Shown: piece after piece, positions 17,132 to 25,574 of the stretch | Layout: every line of letters begins with the position of its first letter | How positions within the stretch are numbered: the first letter of the stretch is position 1 | Assembly (NCBI GenBank): GCA_013298945.1 | Contig: JAAFJR010000001.1 | Location: 744,001-808,000 of the forward strand | DNA from: Polaromonas sp. | GTDB taxonomy: Bacteria > Pseudomonadota > Gammaproteobacteria > Burkholderiales > Burkholderiaceae_C | Direction: 5' to 3' | DNA: 64,000 nucleotides | Program-made: the position numbers and the translations under genes | The notes under the pieces: model-generated | The model's database searches: none | Seen by the model: the letters and a program-made list of their open reading frames with translations, nothing else | Told to the model about the DNA's origin: nothing

Positions 17132-18115
17132 ATGGTGCAGAAGATGTTGAAGATGATCCGTGAGATTCGCTTTGCTATTAATAGCATAGCGATTTTCATA
17201 AGTAAAATATGCCTTCAGCCGGCGTATTTACTGCCTACGTTGCTATTATTTTCGCTGCAAAATGCACATGCTGACGTGTGGGGATTCATTGACGAAAAAG
17301 GCGTGGCACACTTCGCGGCGGAGCGAGTGGATGCACGTTACGAGCTGTTTTTCAAAGGTGGTGAAAGTTTTGATACCCAGCAGGGCGTGGTGTCTAAAAA
17401 CGGCGTTACTGCTACCAATGCTGCGCAAACGACACAGAGTGCTGTCAATTCGGCCGCTCAAGACAAAGCAAATTCCAAAATTCAAGCGTATTTTGACGTG
17501 TCTCCAAGCTTCAAATCTGTGCGACATCACATGCGCGACGCTGCAAAAACATACCGTATCGATTTTGAGTTGTTGCAGGCACTCATCGTGGCGGAATCTG
17601 GCTTCGATCCGCTAGCGGTCTCGCCCAAAGGCGCTGTCGGCTTGATGCAGCTCATGCCTGAAACAGCCAAACGTTACGGTGTGAATGCAGACAAAAAAAG
17701 CAGTGTTGAGCAAAAACTACGTGATCCTAAAACTAACATTGCCGCAGGTAGCAAGTATTTGCGGTTTTTGATCAATATGTTTCCCGGCAAGTTGGAGCTG
17801 GCCGTTGCCGCCTACAACGCTGGCGAAGGCGCGGTACAAAAGTACGGCAACAAAATTCCGCCTTACAAAGAAACGCAAAACTACGTGAAAACCGTGATGC
17901 AAACCTACCAAGCTTTGAAACCGCCGGTTGCTATTGCTGAACTGCGAAATTCAAACGCAACAAGCAGCGCAAGTAGCCCATCGCGTGTGCGCTTCAGCAT
18001 GGGTGGTGCGGTTGGTGGCGCTGTTGGTGGCGCTACAGGGCGCGGCAACATGATTGCGCCTCTTACTCCTATGGCACCCCTTGCGACGGCAGATTCCTCT
18101 ATCGTTCAAAACTAG
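17132..18115 (+). CDS. Lytic transglycosylase, SLT family
   Basis: Predicted periplasmic enzyme that cleaves the MurNAc-GlcNAc bond of peptidoglycan. It has 327 residues and the ATG directly follows the parE stop; Met5 and Met8 are alternative starts. The SLT domain spans about residues 135-265: [20 protein letters not shown] (catalytic Glu in AESGFDP), [31 protein letters not shown]. The tail is low-complexity (Gly, Ser, Ala). The export signal is unusual: residues 15-45 are encoded by an inverted pair of repeat A copies, giving ...[19 protein letters not shown] with a likely cut after AHA. It sits between parE and parC. Confidence 0.9.
   Translation: MVQKMLKMIREIRFAINSIAIFISKICLQPAYLLPTLLLFSLQNAHADVWGFIDEKGVAHFAAERVDARYELFFKGGESFDTQQGVVSKNGVTATNAAQTTQSAVNSAAQDKANSKIQAYFDVSPSFKSVRHHMRDAAKTYRIDFELLQALIVAESGFDPLAVSPKGAVGLMQLMPETAKRYGVNADKKSSVEQKLRDPKTNIAAGSKYLRFLINMFPGKLELAVAAYNAGEGAVQKYGNKIPPYKETQNYVKTVMQTYQALKPPVAIAELRNSNATSSASSPSRVRFSMGGAVGGAVGGATGRGNMIAPLTPMAPLATADSSIVQN
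17174..17255. repeat. Inverted pair of repeat A copies encoding the transglycosylase leader
   Basis: A diverged forward copy (GCTATTAATAGC ... AAAATATGCC) and a reverse copy (GCCGGCGTATTTACTGCC ... TTGCTATTATTTTCGC) share one CAGCC. The same tail-to-tail arrangement occurs in aroA (33402). Confidence 0.75.
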
Positions 18116-18167
18116 CACTAAAACTAGCACTCATACACAGCTAACTACATCTCAGTTCTACAGTTCC

Positions 18168-20534
18168 ATGACCGACCCGACCCAACTTGACCTCGCTGCT
18201 GACCAGCCCCCAGAGCCTCCAGAATCAAACGTAGAACTCAACCTAGCAAATTACGCGCAACAAGCCTATTTGGAATACGCGCTCAGCGTGGTCAAAGGCC
18301 GCGCATTGCCTGATGTGTGTGATGGTCAAAAGCCAGTTCAACGCCGCATTTTGTACTCCATGGCGCGCATGGGCTTGGGCTATGGCGGGGCTAATGGCAA
18401 TGTGGGCGCTAAACCGGTCAAATCCGCCCGTGTGGTGGGTGACGTTTTGGGTAAATACCACCCACACGGCGACTCTGCCGCTTACGACGCCATGGTGCGC
18501 ATGGCGCAAGATTTTTCGCAGCGCTACCCACTGATTGACGGGCAAGGCAACTTTGGCAGCCGCGATGGTGACGGCGCAGCGGCGATGCGTTACACCGAGG
18601 CGCGCTTGGCCAAAATCACCAGCTTGTTGATGGACGAAATCGACCAAGGCACGGTTGACTTTATCCCCAATTACGATGGCAGCGAAACCGAGCCTAGCCA
18701 ACTGCCTGCGCGTTTGCCGTTTACCTTGCTCAACGGCGCAAGCGGCATTGCGGTCGGTTTGGCGACGGAAATCCCTAGCCACAACCTACGTGAAATCGCC
18801 GATGCTTGCATTGCGTTGATCAAAACGCCGAAGTTGAGTGATGATGAGCTTTTCGCCATTGTCCCAGGCCCGGATTATCCGGGCGGTGGCCAAATCATCA
18901 GCTCGGCAACCGACATTGCCGAGGCTTACCGCACAGGCCGTGGTTCGCTCAAAGTGCGTGCCCGCTGGAAAATTGAAGAGCTGGCGCGTGGCCAGTGGCA
19001 GCTGGTCGTGACTGAGCTGCCCATCGGTGTGAGCACCCAAAAAGTGTTGGAAGAGATTGAAGAGATCACCAACCCCAAGGTCAAAACGGGCAAAAAAGCG
19101 CTGAGTTTGGATCAAACCAACCTCAAAGCCAGCGTGCTAGCGGTGTTGGATGTGGTGCGTGATGAGTCCAACAAAGACGCGGCTGTGCGGCTGGTTTTTG
19201 AGCCCAAGACCAGCAAAATTGAGCAGCAAGAGCTGATTACCGCGCTGTTGGCGCACACCTCGCTAGAAACCTCATCGTCCATCAACCTCACCATGATTGG
19301 TTTGGATGGTCGCCCAACGCTTAAATCGTTGCGGCAAATGCTGAACGAGTGGATTGAGTTCCGCCACCAAACCATTGGCAAACGCTCGCAGCACAAGCTG
19401 AACAAGGTACTAGACCGCATCCACATCTTGGAAGGCCGCGCCCTCGTTTTGTTGAATATCGACGAAGTGATTGCGATTATTCGTGAATCCGATGAGCCAA
19501 AAGCTGCGTTGATCGCCCGTTTCAACTTGTCAGACCGCCAAGCGGATGACATTTTAGACATTCGCCTGCGTCAATTGGCGCGTTTAGAAGCGATCAAAAT
19601 CGAGCAAGAATTGGCTGAATTGCGCACTGAGCAAGGCAAATTAGAAGAGATTTTGGGCAGCCCAGCGGCTTTGCGTCGTTTGATGATCAAAGAAATTGAG
19701 GCGGATGCCAAACAGTTTGCCGACGACCGCCGCACCTTGATTCAAACCGAGAAAAAAGCGGTTGTTGAGGTCAAAATTGTGGACGAGCCGGTGACGGTCG
19801 TCGTCAGCGCCATGGGCTGGGTTCGCGCACGCACGGGGCATGGTCATGAGTCGGCCAGCTTCGCCTTCAAAGCGGGTGACGATTTGTATGGCACGTTTGA
19901 ATGCCGCACGGTGGACACTTTGCTGGCGTTTGGGGCTAATGGTCGCGTTTACTCCGTCCCCGTCGCCATGCTGCCAGGCGCACGCGGTGATGGTCAGCCA
20001 GTCACGACATTGATTGAGCTGGAATCGGGCACAAAACTCGTACATTACTTCGCAGGCCCAGCCAGCGCCAGTTTGCTGCTATCAAGTTCTGCAGGCTATG
20101 GCTTTTTAGCGACGGTGGAGAGTATGACTTCTCGCCTTAAAGCCGGCAAAGCCTTTGTCACGTGCAACGAAGGTGAGTCTTTGAATCGCCCTTCGTTAGC
20201 TACCAATGCTGCCGCCGTACCGCCTTTTGCCGCCACGCACGTCGCCTGCGCATCGGCAGGTGGCCGCATATTAACCTTTGAAATCAACGACTTGAAAGCC
20301 ATGACCAATGGCGGCAGAGGTTTGATGCTGATTGACCTAGAAGCCAAAGACACCTTAGCCGGTGCGGCGGCATACACCCGCAGCATCAACATCAAGGGCA
20401 TAGGCCGAGGCGGCAAACCGCGTGAGGAAACCCTTGAAATCCGCAGCCTCAACAACGCCCGCGCCGCCCGCGCCCGCAAAGGCAAAGCCGCAGATTTAGG
20501 CTTCAAGCCAACGGATGTGCTGCGCGTTGAGTGA
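18168..20534 (+). CDS. parC: DNA topoisomerase IV subunit A
   Basis: DNA-cleaving subunit of topoisomerase IV. I chose the ATG at 18168 ([12 protein letters not shown]...), giving 788 residues, because further upstream Met codons lie inside the transglycosylase gene. The catalytic Tyr is in [13 protein letters not shown] (about residue 142). The quinolone-determining region reads [17 protein letters not shown], with unchanged Ser and Asp. The C-terminal part is a degenerate pinwheel domain (from about residue 500), ending [10 protein letters not shown]. It partners with parE about 1 kb upstream. Confidence 0.95.
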   Translation: MTDPTQLDLAADQPPEPPESNVELNLANYAQQAYLEYALSVVKGRALPDVCDGQKPVQRRILYSMARMGLGYGGANGNVGAKPVKSARVVGDVLGKYHPHGDSAAYDAMVRMAQDFSQRYPLIDGQGNFGSRDGDGAAAMRYTEARLAKITSLLMDEIDQGTVDFIPNYDGSETEPSQLPARLPFTLLNGASGIAVGLATEIPSHNLREIADACIALIKTPKLSDDELFAIVPGPDYPGGGQIISSATDIAEAYRTGRGSLKVRARWKIEELARGQWQLVVTELPIGVSTQKVLEEIEEITNPKVKTGKKALSLDQTNLKASVLAVLDVVRDESNKDAAVRLVFEPKTSKIEQQELITALLAHTSLETSSSINLTMIGLDGRPTLKSLRQMLNEWIEFRHQTIGKRSQHKLNKVLDRIHILEGRALVLLNIDEVIAIIRESDEPKAALIARFNLSDRQADDILDIRLRQLARLEAIKIEQELAELRTEQGKLEEILGSPAALRRLMIKEIEADAKQFADDRRTLIQTEKKAVVEVKIVDEPVTVVVSAMGWVRARTGHGHESASFAFKAGDDLYGTFECRTVDTLLAFGANGRVYSVPVAMLPGARGDGQPVTTLIELESGTKLVHYFAGPASASLLLSSSAGYGFLATVESMTSRLKAGKAFVTCNEGESLNRPSLATNAAAVPPFAATHVACASAGGRILTFEINDLKAMTNGGRGLMLIDLEAKDTLAGAAAYTRSINIKGIGRGGKPREETLEIRSLNNARAARARKGKAADLGFKPTDVLRVE

Positions 20535-20579
20535 TTGGCTTGAATTTGTGGAAAATGTGTTGATTTTAAGCATAAAAAC

Positions 20580-20627
20580 GGCTGTAGCCGGCGTATTTAT
20601 TAAATAGTTTGCTATCAAATTTAATAA
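20580..20627 (-). repeat. Repeat A copy, reverse, variant arm
   Basis: GGCTGTAGCCGGCGTATTTA followed by TTAAATAGTTTGCTATCAAA. The arm AATAGTTTGCTATYAAAT is shared with the copies at 21281 and 22013, forming a local sub-type. Confidence 0.85.
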
Positions 20628-20672
20628 TTTATATTTCGAATATGAAAATAAAATGTTGCAGAAATCACAAAT

Positions 20673-20912
20673 ATGGCTAGTAAATTTGTTTGCGTATGTG
20701 GACGTACGGTTTGTAATAATATGTTTGAAGGTCATGGTATATATCGACTGGTTTCAGACAATGAAATTGACAAAATAGATGATGCACAATCCGCACGAGA
20801 TGTAATTGATTTATGGTTTAAATCTCAAGAATGTATTAAATGTAAGGGCTGTGGTTGCTTGTACTTGTGGAACCAAGAAGCTTTAGACTATGAGCGTTAT
20901 ACAAAAACATAA
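20673..20912 (+). CDS. Small Cys-rich protein, possible zinc ribbon
   Basis: Seventy-nine residues, cytoplasmic. It begins MASKFVCVCGRTVCNN and later has CIKCKGCGCLYLWN. The two Cys clusters (CxCxxxxC near residue 10 and CxxCxxCxC near residue 55) could bind one zinc. The acidic middle (DNEIDKIDDAQSARDVIDLW) is helical in character. Codon pattern and composition look coding, but AT content is higher than in the neighbouring parC. No family recognised. It stands between two repeat A copies. Confidence 0.6.
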   Translation: MASKFVCVCGRTVCNNMFEGHGIYRLVSDNEIDKIDDAQSARDVIDLWFKSQECIKCKGCGCLYLWNQEALDYERYTKT

Positions 20913-20951
20913 AAATCAAGGTCGAAATCACCTTTTGATTAATTTTGTTCA

Positions 20952-21269
20952 ATGAATCGACCAAGCACGCGCTTTTTGGATGCTGTTGTGACGACTTGGG
21001 AGGCAGTCTCAACCGCTTCAATCTCGTCATCGGTGGCTTTTCAAAGCAGTATCAACCGCGCAAGTGACGATTCCAAACTCACCATAAACATTCAAACCCC
21101 GCAATACACTGCCACCGTCGCCGCGTGGGAGCAGGCGTATTGCCTAGACATCACCCTGTTTGACCGCGCCACTGGCTCAGGTGCAGAGCTATCCGCAGGT
21201 GAATGCACCTCGTTGGAGGAAATGCAAGAGCGCATCACGCTGTTGTGCGAGATGTTGACGCCGAAATGA
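20952..21269 (+). CDS. Hypothetical protein, 105 residues
   Basis: Not recognised. The first 45 residues are Ser/Thr-rich (MNRPSTRFLDAVVTTWEAVS...), then comes a strand-rich part (KLTINIQTPQYTATVAAWEQ), and a helical C-terminus (EEMQERITLLCEMLTPK). There is no signal peptide or membrane segment, so it is probably cytoplasmic. It starts 40 bases after the Cys-rich gene and may be co-transcribed with it. Composition is closer to core genes of the window than that of its upstream neighbour. Confidence 0.5.
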   Translation: MNRPSTRFLDAVVTTWEAVSTASISSSVAFQSSINRASDDSKLTINIQTPQYTATVAAWEQAYCLDITLFDRATGSGAELSAGECTSLEEMQERITLLCEMLTPK

Positions 21270-21280
21270 ACTGTTCGTAG

Positions 21281-21333
21281 CCAATAAATATGCCTGCAGA
21301 AAATGTGTTTATTTAATAGTTTGCTATTAAATA
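21281..21333 (-). repeat. Repeat A copy, reverse, variant arm, with part of a forward tail
   Basis: A forward-type fragment (CCAATAAATATGCCTGCAG) abuts a reverse-type fragment (TGTTTATTTAATAG, TTGCTATTAAAT). This looks like a decayed inverted pair. Confidence 0.65.
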
Positions 21334-21381
21334 TGATGAGTTATATTGCAATATCACAAATAAAACACTTTATACGTCCAT

Positions 21382-21993
21382 ATGACTAACGAGATGAGCG
21401 TCTTTGTAATCGTTGCACTTGCGGTAATGGGTGTGGCAGCCGCAATTGCCGCCTTCCTTCGAACCCCTAAAGAGCGGAGGTATCGCATTGTTCAGCGTCC
21501 GTCTATCGAGGAGCGTCTCAAGGATTGCCCAGAAAGCATGCAGGCGGTCATCATCAAAGGAAACAGAAGACGCTGGCTACTGAAATCAGCACCGTATATT
21601 TTCATTGGCGCTGTACTGGTTGGTTTCACCTTATGGAGCAAGAACACGACCAATGTGCAATGTGTGAGTTTGTTCGGACTTAACGCTGCATATATTTGGT
21701 TGTTGTTTTTTAGTTATGGCATGCCCATTGGCTATTTGGTCATTTCGTTAGCATATTTTGGAATGGGCTTGAAAATTATAAAAACGGGATACTTTCCGCC
21801 ACTCGATTCTGTTGTACTTAGGGACTCGATTGCTAAGAAAGGTGCTATATCAACGCTTCGTGGGGTTGGTCTTTTGGTGCTACCAGTATTCACGCTATTC
21901 GTTGTCTATCTTGGCAACAACGCGTACACCGCATTCACCGAAGGAAAAAGCATGCACGAAATTGTTCAAAAACTAGAGGCAAAATGCCACTAA
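21382..21993 (+). CDS. Multi-pass membrane protein of unknown function
   Basis: 203 residues with about four membrane segments: residues 6-26 (FVIVALAVMGVAAAIAAFL), 70-88 (SAPYIFIGAVLVGFTLW), 100-128 (LNAAYIWLLFFSYGMPIGYL) and 163-185 (GVGLLVLPVFTLFVVYLG). A basic loop (RRRWLLK) precedes the second. No family recognised. It stands between repeat A copies at 21281 and 22013, which makes it the third orphan gene in this block. It could be a transferred accessory gene or a lineage-specific remnant. Confidence 0.6.
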   Translation: MTNEMSVFVIVALAVMGVAAAIAAFLRTPKERRYRIVQRPSIEERLKDCPESMQAVIIKGNRRRWLLKSAPYIFIGAVLVGFTLWSKNTTNVQCVSLFGLNAAYIWLLFFSYGMPIGYLVISLAYFGMGLKIIKTGYFPPLDSVVLRDSIAKKGAISTLRGVGLLVLPVFTLFVVYLGNNAYTAFTEGKSMHEIVQKLEAKCH

Positions 21994-22012
21994 ATAATAT
22001 AGAAGTAATTAT

Positions 22013-22056
22013 GCTGTGGCCGCCGTATTTGTTCAATAGTTTGCTATTAAATAGAT
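22013..22056 (-). repeat. Repeat A copy, reverse, variant arm
   Basis: GCTGTGGCCGCCGTATTTGT then CAATAGTTTGCTATTAAATA. Same arm variant as the copies at 20580 and 21281. Confidence 0.82.
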
Positions 22057-22299
22057 AGTAAATTTAGCGCTTTCAAACCCCAACCTCAAAACTCACCCCC
22101 TGCGCCAAGGGTAGGGCGGTAGAGTAATTGACAGTGTCGGTCGCTCTGCGCATTTAGGCTTTCCAGCTGTCAGAGCCGGCCTCACGGTCACGCTAAAGAA
22201 AGGAGTAGAAGGGGAAAAGGGGGCAAATTTTGAGGCATGATATGACTTTACCTTAGCTTGTCAAAAGTTCAATACCAGTTCTGATTTCCTATACGTTCC

Positions 22300-23016
22300 A
22301 TGAACTCCATCACCCAATCCTTCTCCACCGCCTTCTCGCTCATCGCCTCTGGCGACAGTGCGTTGTGGGCGATTGTGGCTCGGTCGCTGTGGGTGAGCGG
22401 GGTGGCTACGCTGTTGGCTAGTGGGCTGGGAGTGGTGCTGGGGGCTTGGCTGGGGGTGGGGCGGTTTGGAGGGCGGGGGGCTGTGTTGGCTTTGCTCAAT
22501 ACCATGTTGGCTATTCCGTCTGTGGTGGTGGGTCTGTTGGTGTATTTGATGTTGTCGCGCTCCGGGCCGTTGGGGCATTTGGGGTGGTTGTTCAGCGTCA
22601 AAGCCATGATTTTGGCGCAGGCGCTGCTGGTGTTGCCGATTGTGGCTGCGCTGACGCGGCAATTGGTGGAAGATGCGGACGTGCTGCATGGCGAGCAATT
22701 GCAGTCTTTGGGTGCTGGCAGCTTCATGCGCGCTGCGCTGCATGTGTGGGACGAGCGTTTTGCGGTGCTGATGGTGCTGCTGGCCGCCTTTGGTCGTGCC
22801 ATTGCCGAAGTGGGTGCCGTGATGGTGGTGGGTGGCAATATTGAAGGATTCACGCGGGTGATGACGACAGCCATTGCGCTGGAAACCAGCAAGGGCGATT
22901 TGCCGCTGGCGCTGGGCTTGGGTTTGGTGCTGCTTGGCGTTGTGCTGTTGCTGAATGTGCTGGTGGCGGGAGTGAGAGTAGCGCTCGGCGGTTCGTCTAA
23001 AGGTGCTCGGCTATGA
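22300..23016 (+). CDS. tupB: ABC transporter permease, tungstate (TupB) type
   Basis: Predicted inner-membrane subunit of an oxyanion importer, 238 residues with five to six helices. The motif AIAEVGAVMVVGGNIEGFTR (about 165-185) is the EAA loop characteristic of the tungstate permease family. It overlaps the ATPase gene by four bases (ATGA). The substrate-binding protein TupA, usually encoded just upstream, is absent; the 240 bases before the start contain only a repeat A copy and sequence I cannot assign. Tungstate specificity is inferred from similarity. Confidence 0.85.
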   Translation: MNSITQSFSTAFSLIASGDSALWAIVARSLWVSGVATLLASGLGVVLGAWLGVGRFGGRGAVLALLNTMLAIPSVVVGLLVYLMLSRSGPLGHLGWLFSVKAMILAQALLVLPIVAALTRQLVEDADVLHGEQLQSLGAGSFMRAALHVWDERFAVLMVLLAAFGRAIAEVGAVMVVGGNIEGFTRVMTTAIALETSKGDLPLALGLGLVLLGVVLLLNVLVAGVRVALGGSSKGARL

Positions 23017-23777
23017 CGCCTAAAACAACGACATTGTTTGATCTCAAAGCTGTTTCCGTGCGTTTTGGGCAAGTTGAAGCACTCAAAAACGCCGATTTGC
23101 AAATATTGCAAGGTCAACGTGTGGCACTGATTGGCTCAAACGGTAGTGGTAAGAGTACGTTACTGCGGGTGCTGAATGGTTTGATGTCGTCTAAAAATAG
23201 TCAAAAATCAAGGCAAAAAACTGGATTTGTCGAAGGAATAATCCAAACGGATGCCAATTTGCGGCAAGCCATGTTGTTTCAGCGGCCACACATGCTGCGC
23301 ATGAGCGTGCAAGCCAATGTGGCTATGGGTTTATGGTTAGCAGGCACAGGCTGGGCAGAATCTAAGGCGCGGGCTTTGGAAGCCTTAGCACGGGTTGGCT
23401 TGCAGACTGAGGCTACGAGATCTGCCAAAACGCTATCACAAGGCCAGCAGCAGCGTGTGGCTTTAGCGCGGGCTTGGGTGTGTTTGTCTGATGCCGCACA
23501 GCAAAATGTGCTGTTGCTGGACGAGCCCACCGCCAGCATGGATCCTCACGCTAAGCGCGAAGTAGAGGCTTTGATGCATGATTTTGCGGCACAAAGCATG
23601 ACTCTCGTGTTTTCAAGTCACAACTTAGGCCAAGTCAAACGCCTCGCGACACATGTGGCCTATTTGGAGCATGGCAAGTTGCTGGCACATTTGCCGGTGG
23701 AGGATTTTTTTGATTCTGAGAAGCTCTGTGCCGTGTCGCCCGAAGCAGATGCTTTTTTGAAAGGTGAAATCGTTTAA
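23013..23777 (+). CDS. tupC: ABC transporter ATP-binding protein, tungstate (TupC) type
   Basis: ATPase that drives the TupB permease, 254 residues. Walker A is GSNGSGKST (about 42-50), the Q-loop is MLFQRPHMLRMSV, the signature is LSQGQQQRVALARA, Walker B is VLLLDEPTASMDP and the switch His is in VFSSHNLGQVKR. A short Lys/Gln-rich segment after Walker A (SKNSQKSRQKTG) is a small insertion. Overlaps tupB by four bases. It ends at a convergent junction with the GAF-Fis gene, where a repeat A copy sits. Confidence 0.88.
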   Translation: MTPKTTTLFDLKAVSVRFGQVEALKNADLQILQGQRVALIGSNGSGKSTLLRVLNGLMSSKNSQKSRQKTGFVEGIIQTDANLRQAMLFQRPHMLRMSVQANVAMGLWLAGTGWAESKARALEALARVGLQTEATRSAKTLSQGQQQRVALARAWVCLSDAAQQNVLLLDEPTASMDPHAKREVEALMHDFAAQSMTLVFSSHNLGQVKRLATHVAYLEHGKLLAHLPVEDFFDSEKLCAVSPEADAFLKGEIV

Positions 23778-23806
23778 ATTGTATTTATAAGTGCATAAAT
23801 ATTCAT

Positions 23807-23850
23807 TTAGCCGTCTTATTTGTTGCCTTAATAGCTATTAAAAATATAGC
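23807..23850 (-). repeat. Repeat A copy, reverse, at a convergent junction
   Basis: TAGCCGTCTTATTTGTTGCC then TTAATAGCTATTAAAAATATAGC. It lies between the stops of tupC and the GAF-Fis gene. Confidence 0.85.
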
Positions 23851-23857
23851 AAATTTA

Positions 23858-23899
23858 ATTCAATTTCAATTTCAATTGAATTGAATTGAATTGAATTAA
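23858..23899. repeat. Pentanucleotide (AATTG)n tract with dyad symmetry
   Basis: TTCAATTTCAATTTCAATTG continues into four tandem AATTG units, so the left half (CAATTT units) pairs with the right half. It runs into the stop codon of the GAF-Fis gene. It could fold as an AU-rich hairpin and could vary in copy number. Confidence 0.6.
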
Positions 23900-25026
23900 T
23901 TTAAAAGTTTGCCAACTTTATTTAGCTTACCTGCCACCAACTTGCGATAAAGCGTCGCGCGGCTGATGCCTAAATCGCGTGCGGCTTGGGCGATATTGCC
24001 TCGGGCTTGATCGACAGCTTGCTTGATCATTTCCGCTTCAACGTCACGCAGGGCATGGCTAGAAGGTGCTGAATCGGTACGGATATGCAGGCTAGACCGC
24101 TCGTTTTCAGGTCGCAATGCCAAAGCGATGAGTCGTAAACCTGACCAAAGTGGCACTTCAATGGCCGCGTGCGAACGGCGCGAGCTGTCAAACAGCATAG
24201 AAAACGGCATGGCAAACAAATCGCTGGCATGCACAGCGCTGCTGCTGAGCTGAGTTAACTGCGGCACCATGAAGCGTGCGGTTTGGTTCGCTCCCAAGAT
24301 GCTGCCGTCGCTGTTCAGCGCGATTAAGCCATCTGTGTCCTCACCCAGAGGTTGACCTGGCCAGTTTATACGCAGAAGTAAATTATGCGGTTGTTGCAAC
24401 AGCAGTGCGTTTTCAATCGTGCGGGCTGTTAGCGATGTGAGGTGTTTCAACTCAGGGCGTTCAGGCACCATGATGCCAGTCAAGTCCAGCATGCCAATAC
24501 ATTGCCCGTTGGAGCCAAACAAAGGAGATCCTGCGCAGCTAAAAGCGGTGTTGTCATTGAAAAAATGCTCGCCTCTGTGCACCCAAACCGGTTGCAACTC
24601 CGTCAAAGCAGCACCGATTGCGGTGGTGCCCACAGCGTTTTCAGACAAATCAACGCCAATGCGGCTGATGAGTCTGGCGCGTTTGTCGGTTTGGTCAATC
24701 GGGCCATTGGCGTCGATGACGATACCTTGCGCATTGGTCAAAATAGCGAAATAGTTGGTATTGGCGATGGCGCGGCCCAATTTGTCCATCAAGGGTTTAG
24801 CGGCACGTATCAGATCGTGGTTTTCCACCTCAACGCGGCGTAAATCTTGGTTGCTGATTTGTGCGAATTGCACTTCGGTCTGCGGCTCATACCCCTTGGA
24901 GAGGCAGCGTTTCCACGAACGCTCTATCCAGCTGTCGATATGGCTGTTTTGTAGCGACCCACGATCTTCGAGCACGTTGCGCCGCGCTACGGCAATGTGG
25001 TTTAACCTTGCATCGATGGAAGTCAT
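23896..25026 (-). CDS. GAF-domain regulator with Fis-type helix-turn-helix, no AAA+ domain
   Basis: Predicted DNA-binding regulator of 376 residues. I chose the ATG at 25026 (MTSIDARLNHIAVARR...) because the 64 residues before it overlap crcB and do not resemble the family. The N-terminus (residues 30-200) matches the AcoR-type GAF sensor (ERSWKRCLSKGYEP, then GVDLSENAVGTTAIGAAL). A PAS-like segment follows (DGLIALNSDGSILGANQTAR). The C-terminus is a Fis helix-turn-helix (GNIAQAARDLGISRATLYRKL). The sigma54-activating AAA+ domain normally found between them, with its GAFTGA loop, is absent, so it cannot act as a classical enhancer-binding protein. It is coupled to crcB (starts 2 bases after the crcB stop) and faces tupBC. 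Confidence 0.85.
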   Translation of the reverse strand: MTSIDARLNHIAVARRNVLEDRGSLQNSHIDSWIERSWKRCLSKGYEPQTEVQFAQISNQDLRRVEVENHDLIRAAKPLMDKLGRAIANTNYFAILTNAQGIVIDANGPIDQTDKRARLISRIGVDLSENAVGTTAIGAALTELQPVWVHRGEHFFNDNTAFSCAGSPLFGSNGQCIGMLDLTGIMVPERPELKHLTSLTARTIENALLLQQPHNLLLRINWPGQPLGEDTDGLIALNSDGSILGANQTARFMVPQLTQLSSSAVHASDLFAMPFSMLFDSSRRSHAAIEVPLWSGLRLIALALRPENERSSLHIRTDSAPSSHALRDVEAEMIKQAVDQARGNIAQAARDLGISRATLYRKLVAGKLNKVGKLLN

Positions 25027-25028
25027 GC

Positions 25029-25421
25029 TCAATTTATAACATAGGACGCTGACTTGATGCCAAGAATCGTTAAAGCCAGTGACCCAAACAAATGCAATCC
25101 AGCGGTCAGCAAAGCCATCGAATAACGGCCTTGGCTGAGCATGGCAACTACTTCTGCAGAAAAGCTGGAGAAGGTGGTCAGAGCGCCTAAAAAACCAGTG
25201 ACCAAAGCCAACCGCCACACGGGGTCAAGGTCAGGCATCGCTTGAAATACTGCGACGCAAATACCAACCAAATACCCGCCGATCAAGTTGGCAGCCAGCG
25301 TGCCCCAAGGCAAGCTTACCGAACCCACAGTCAAATTGCTGGTATTTAGCCAAAGCCCCAGTTGCCAACGGGCAAGTGCGCCTGCGCTGGCTCCGATACA
25401 AATGGCGGCGACGGTTAACAT
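25029..25421 (-). CDS. crcB: Fluoride ion channel CrcB (Fluc)
   Basis: Small inner-membrane channel that exports fluoride as an antiparallel dimer, 130 residues with four helices. It has the family patterns GALARWQLG near the N-terminus, LAANLIGGYLVG (normally N-x-x-G) and GFLGALTTFSSFSAEVV (the TTFSS sodium- and fluoride-site segment). No fluoride riboswitch is evident in the 70 bases upstream. The GAF-Fis regulator gene follows 2 bases after its stop. Confidence 0.93.
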   Translation of the reverse strand: MLTVAAICIGASAGALARWQLGLWLNTSNLTVGSVSLPWGTLAANLIGGYLVGICVAVFQAMPDLDPVWRLALVTGFLGALTTFSSFSAEVVAMLSQGRYSMALLTAGLHLFGSLALTILGIKSASYVIN

Positions 25422-25491
25422 GGTTGTTGTGTTGAGGCTTACGGACTTAGGGATGGATCATTTGAATTTTACGTGCAATATTCAGGCAACA

Positions 25492-25525
25492 AAAAACCCG
25501 CTGTACTTTCGTAAAGCGGGTTTTT
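25492..25525 (-). terminator. Intrinsic terminator after the comEA-like gene
   Basis: AAAAACCCGCT ... AGCGGGTTTTT stem. It separates the comEA-like gene from crcB on the minus strand. Confidence 0.88.
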
Positions 25526-25574
25526 GAGTATTGCAGTTTCCTGCAATACTTGGGCGATAAGCTCTAAGTAAAAA

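Noticed and set aside
18054-18167. Extended N-terminus of parC from the Met at 18054
   Set aside because: These 38 residues overlap the transglycosylase gene and have no topoisomerase features; the ATG at 18168 starts a typical ParC.
22269-23117. Long minus-strand open frame opposite tupB
   Set aside because: Composition is Pro/Ser/Thr-rich without domains. tupB on the plus strand has clear permease motifs and overlaps tupC properly.
25422-25491. Fluoride riboswitch upstream of crcB
   Set aside because: I looked for the conserved riboswitch segments on the minus strand and did not find them.
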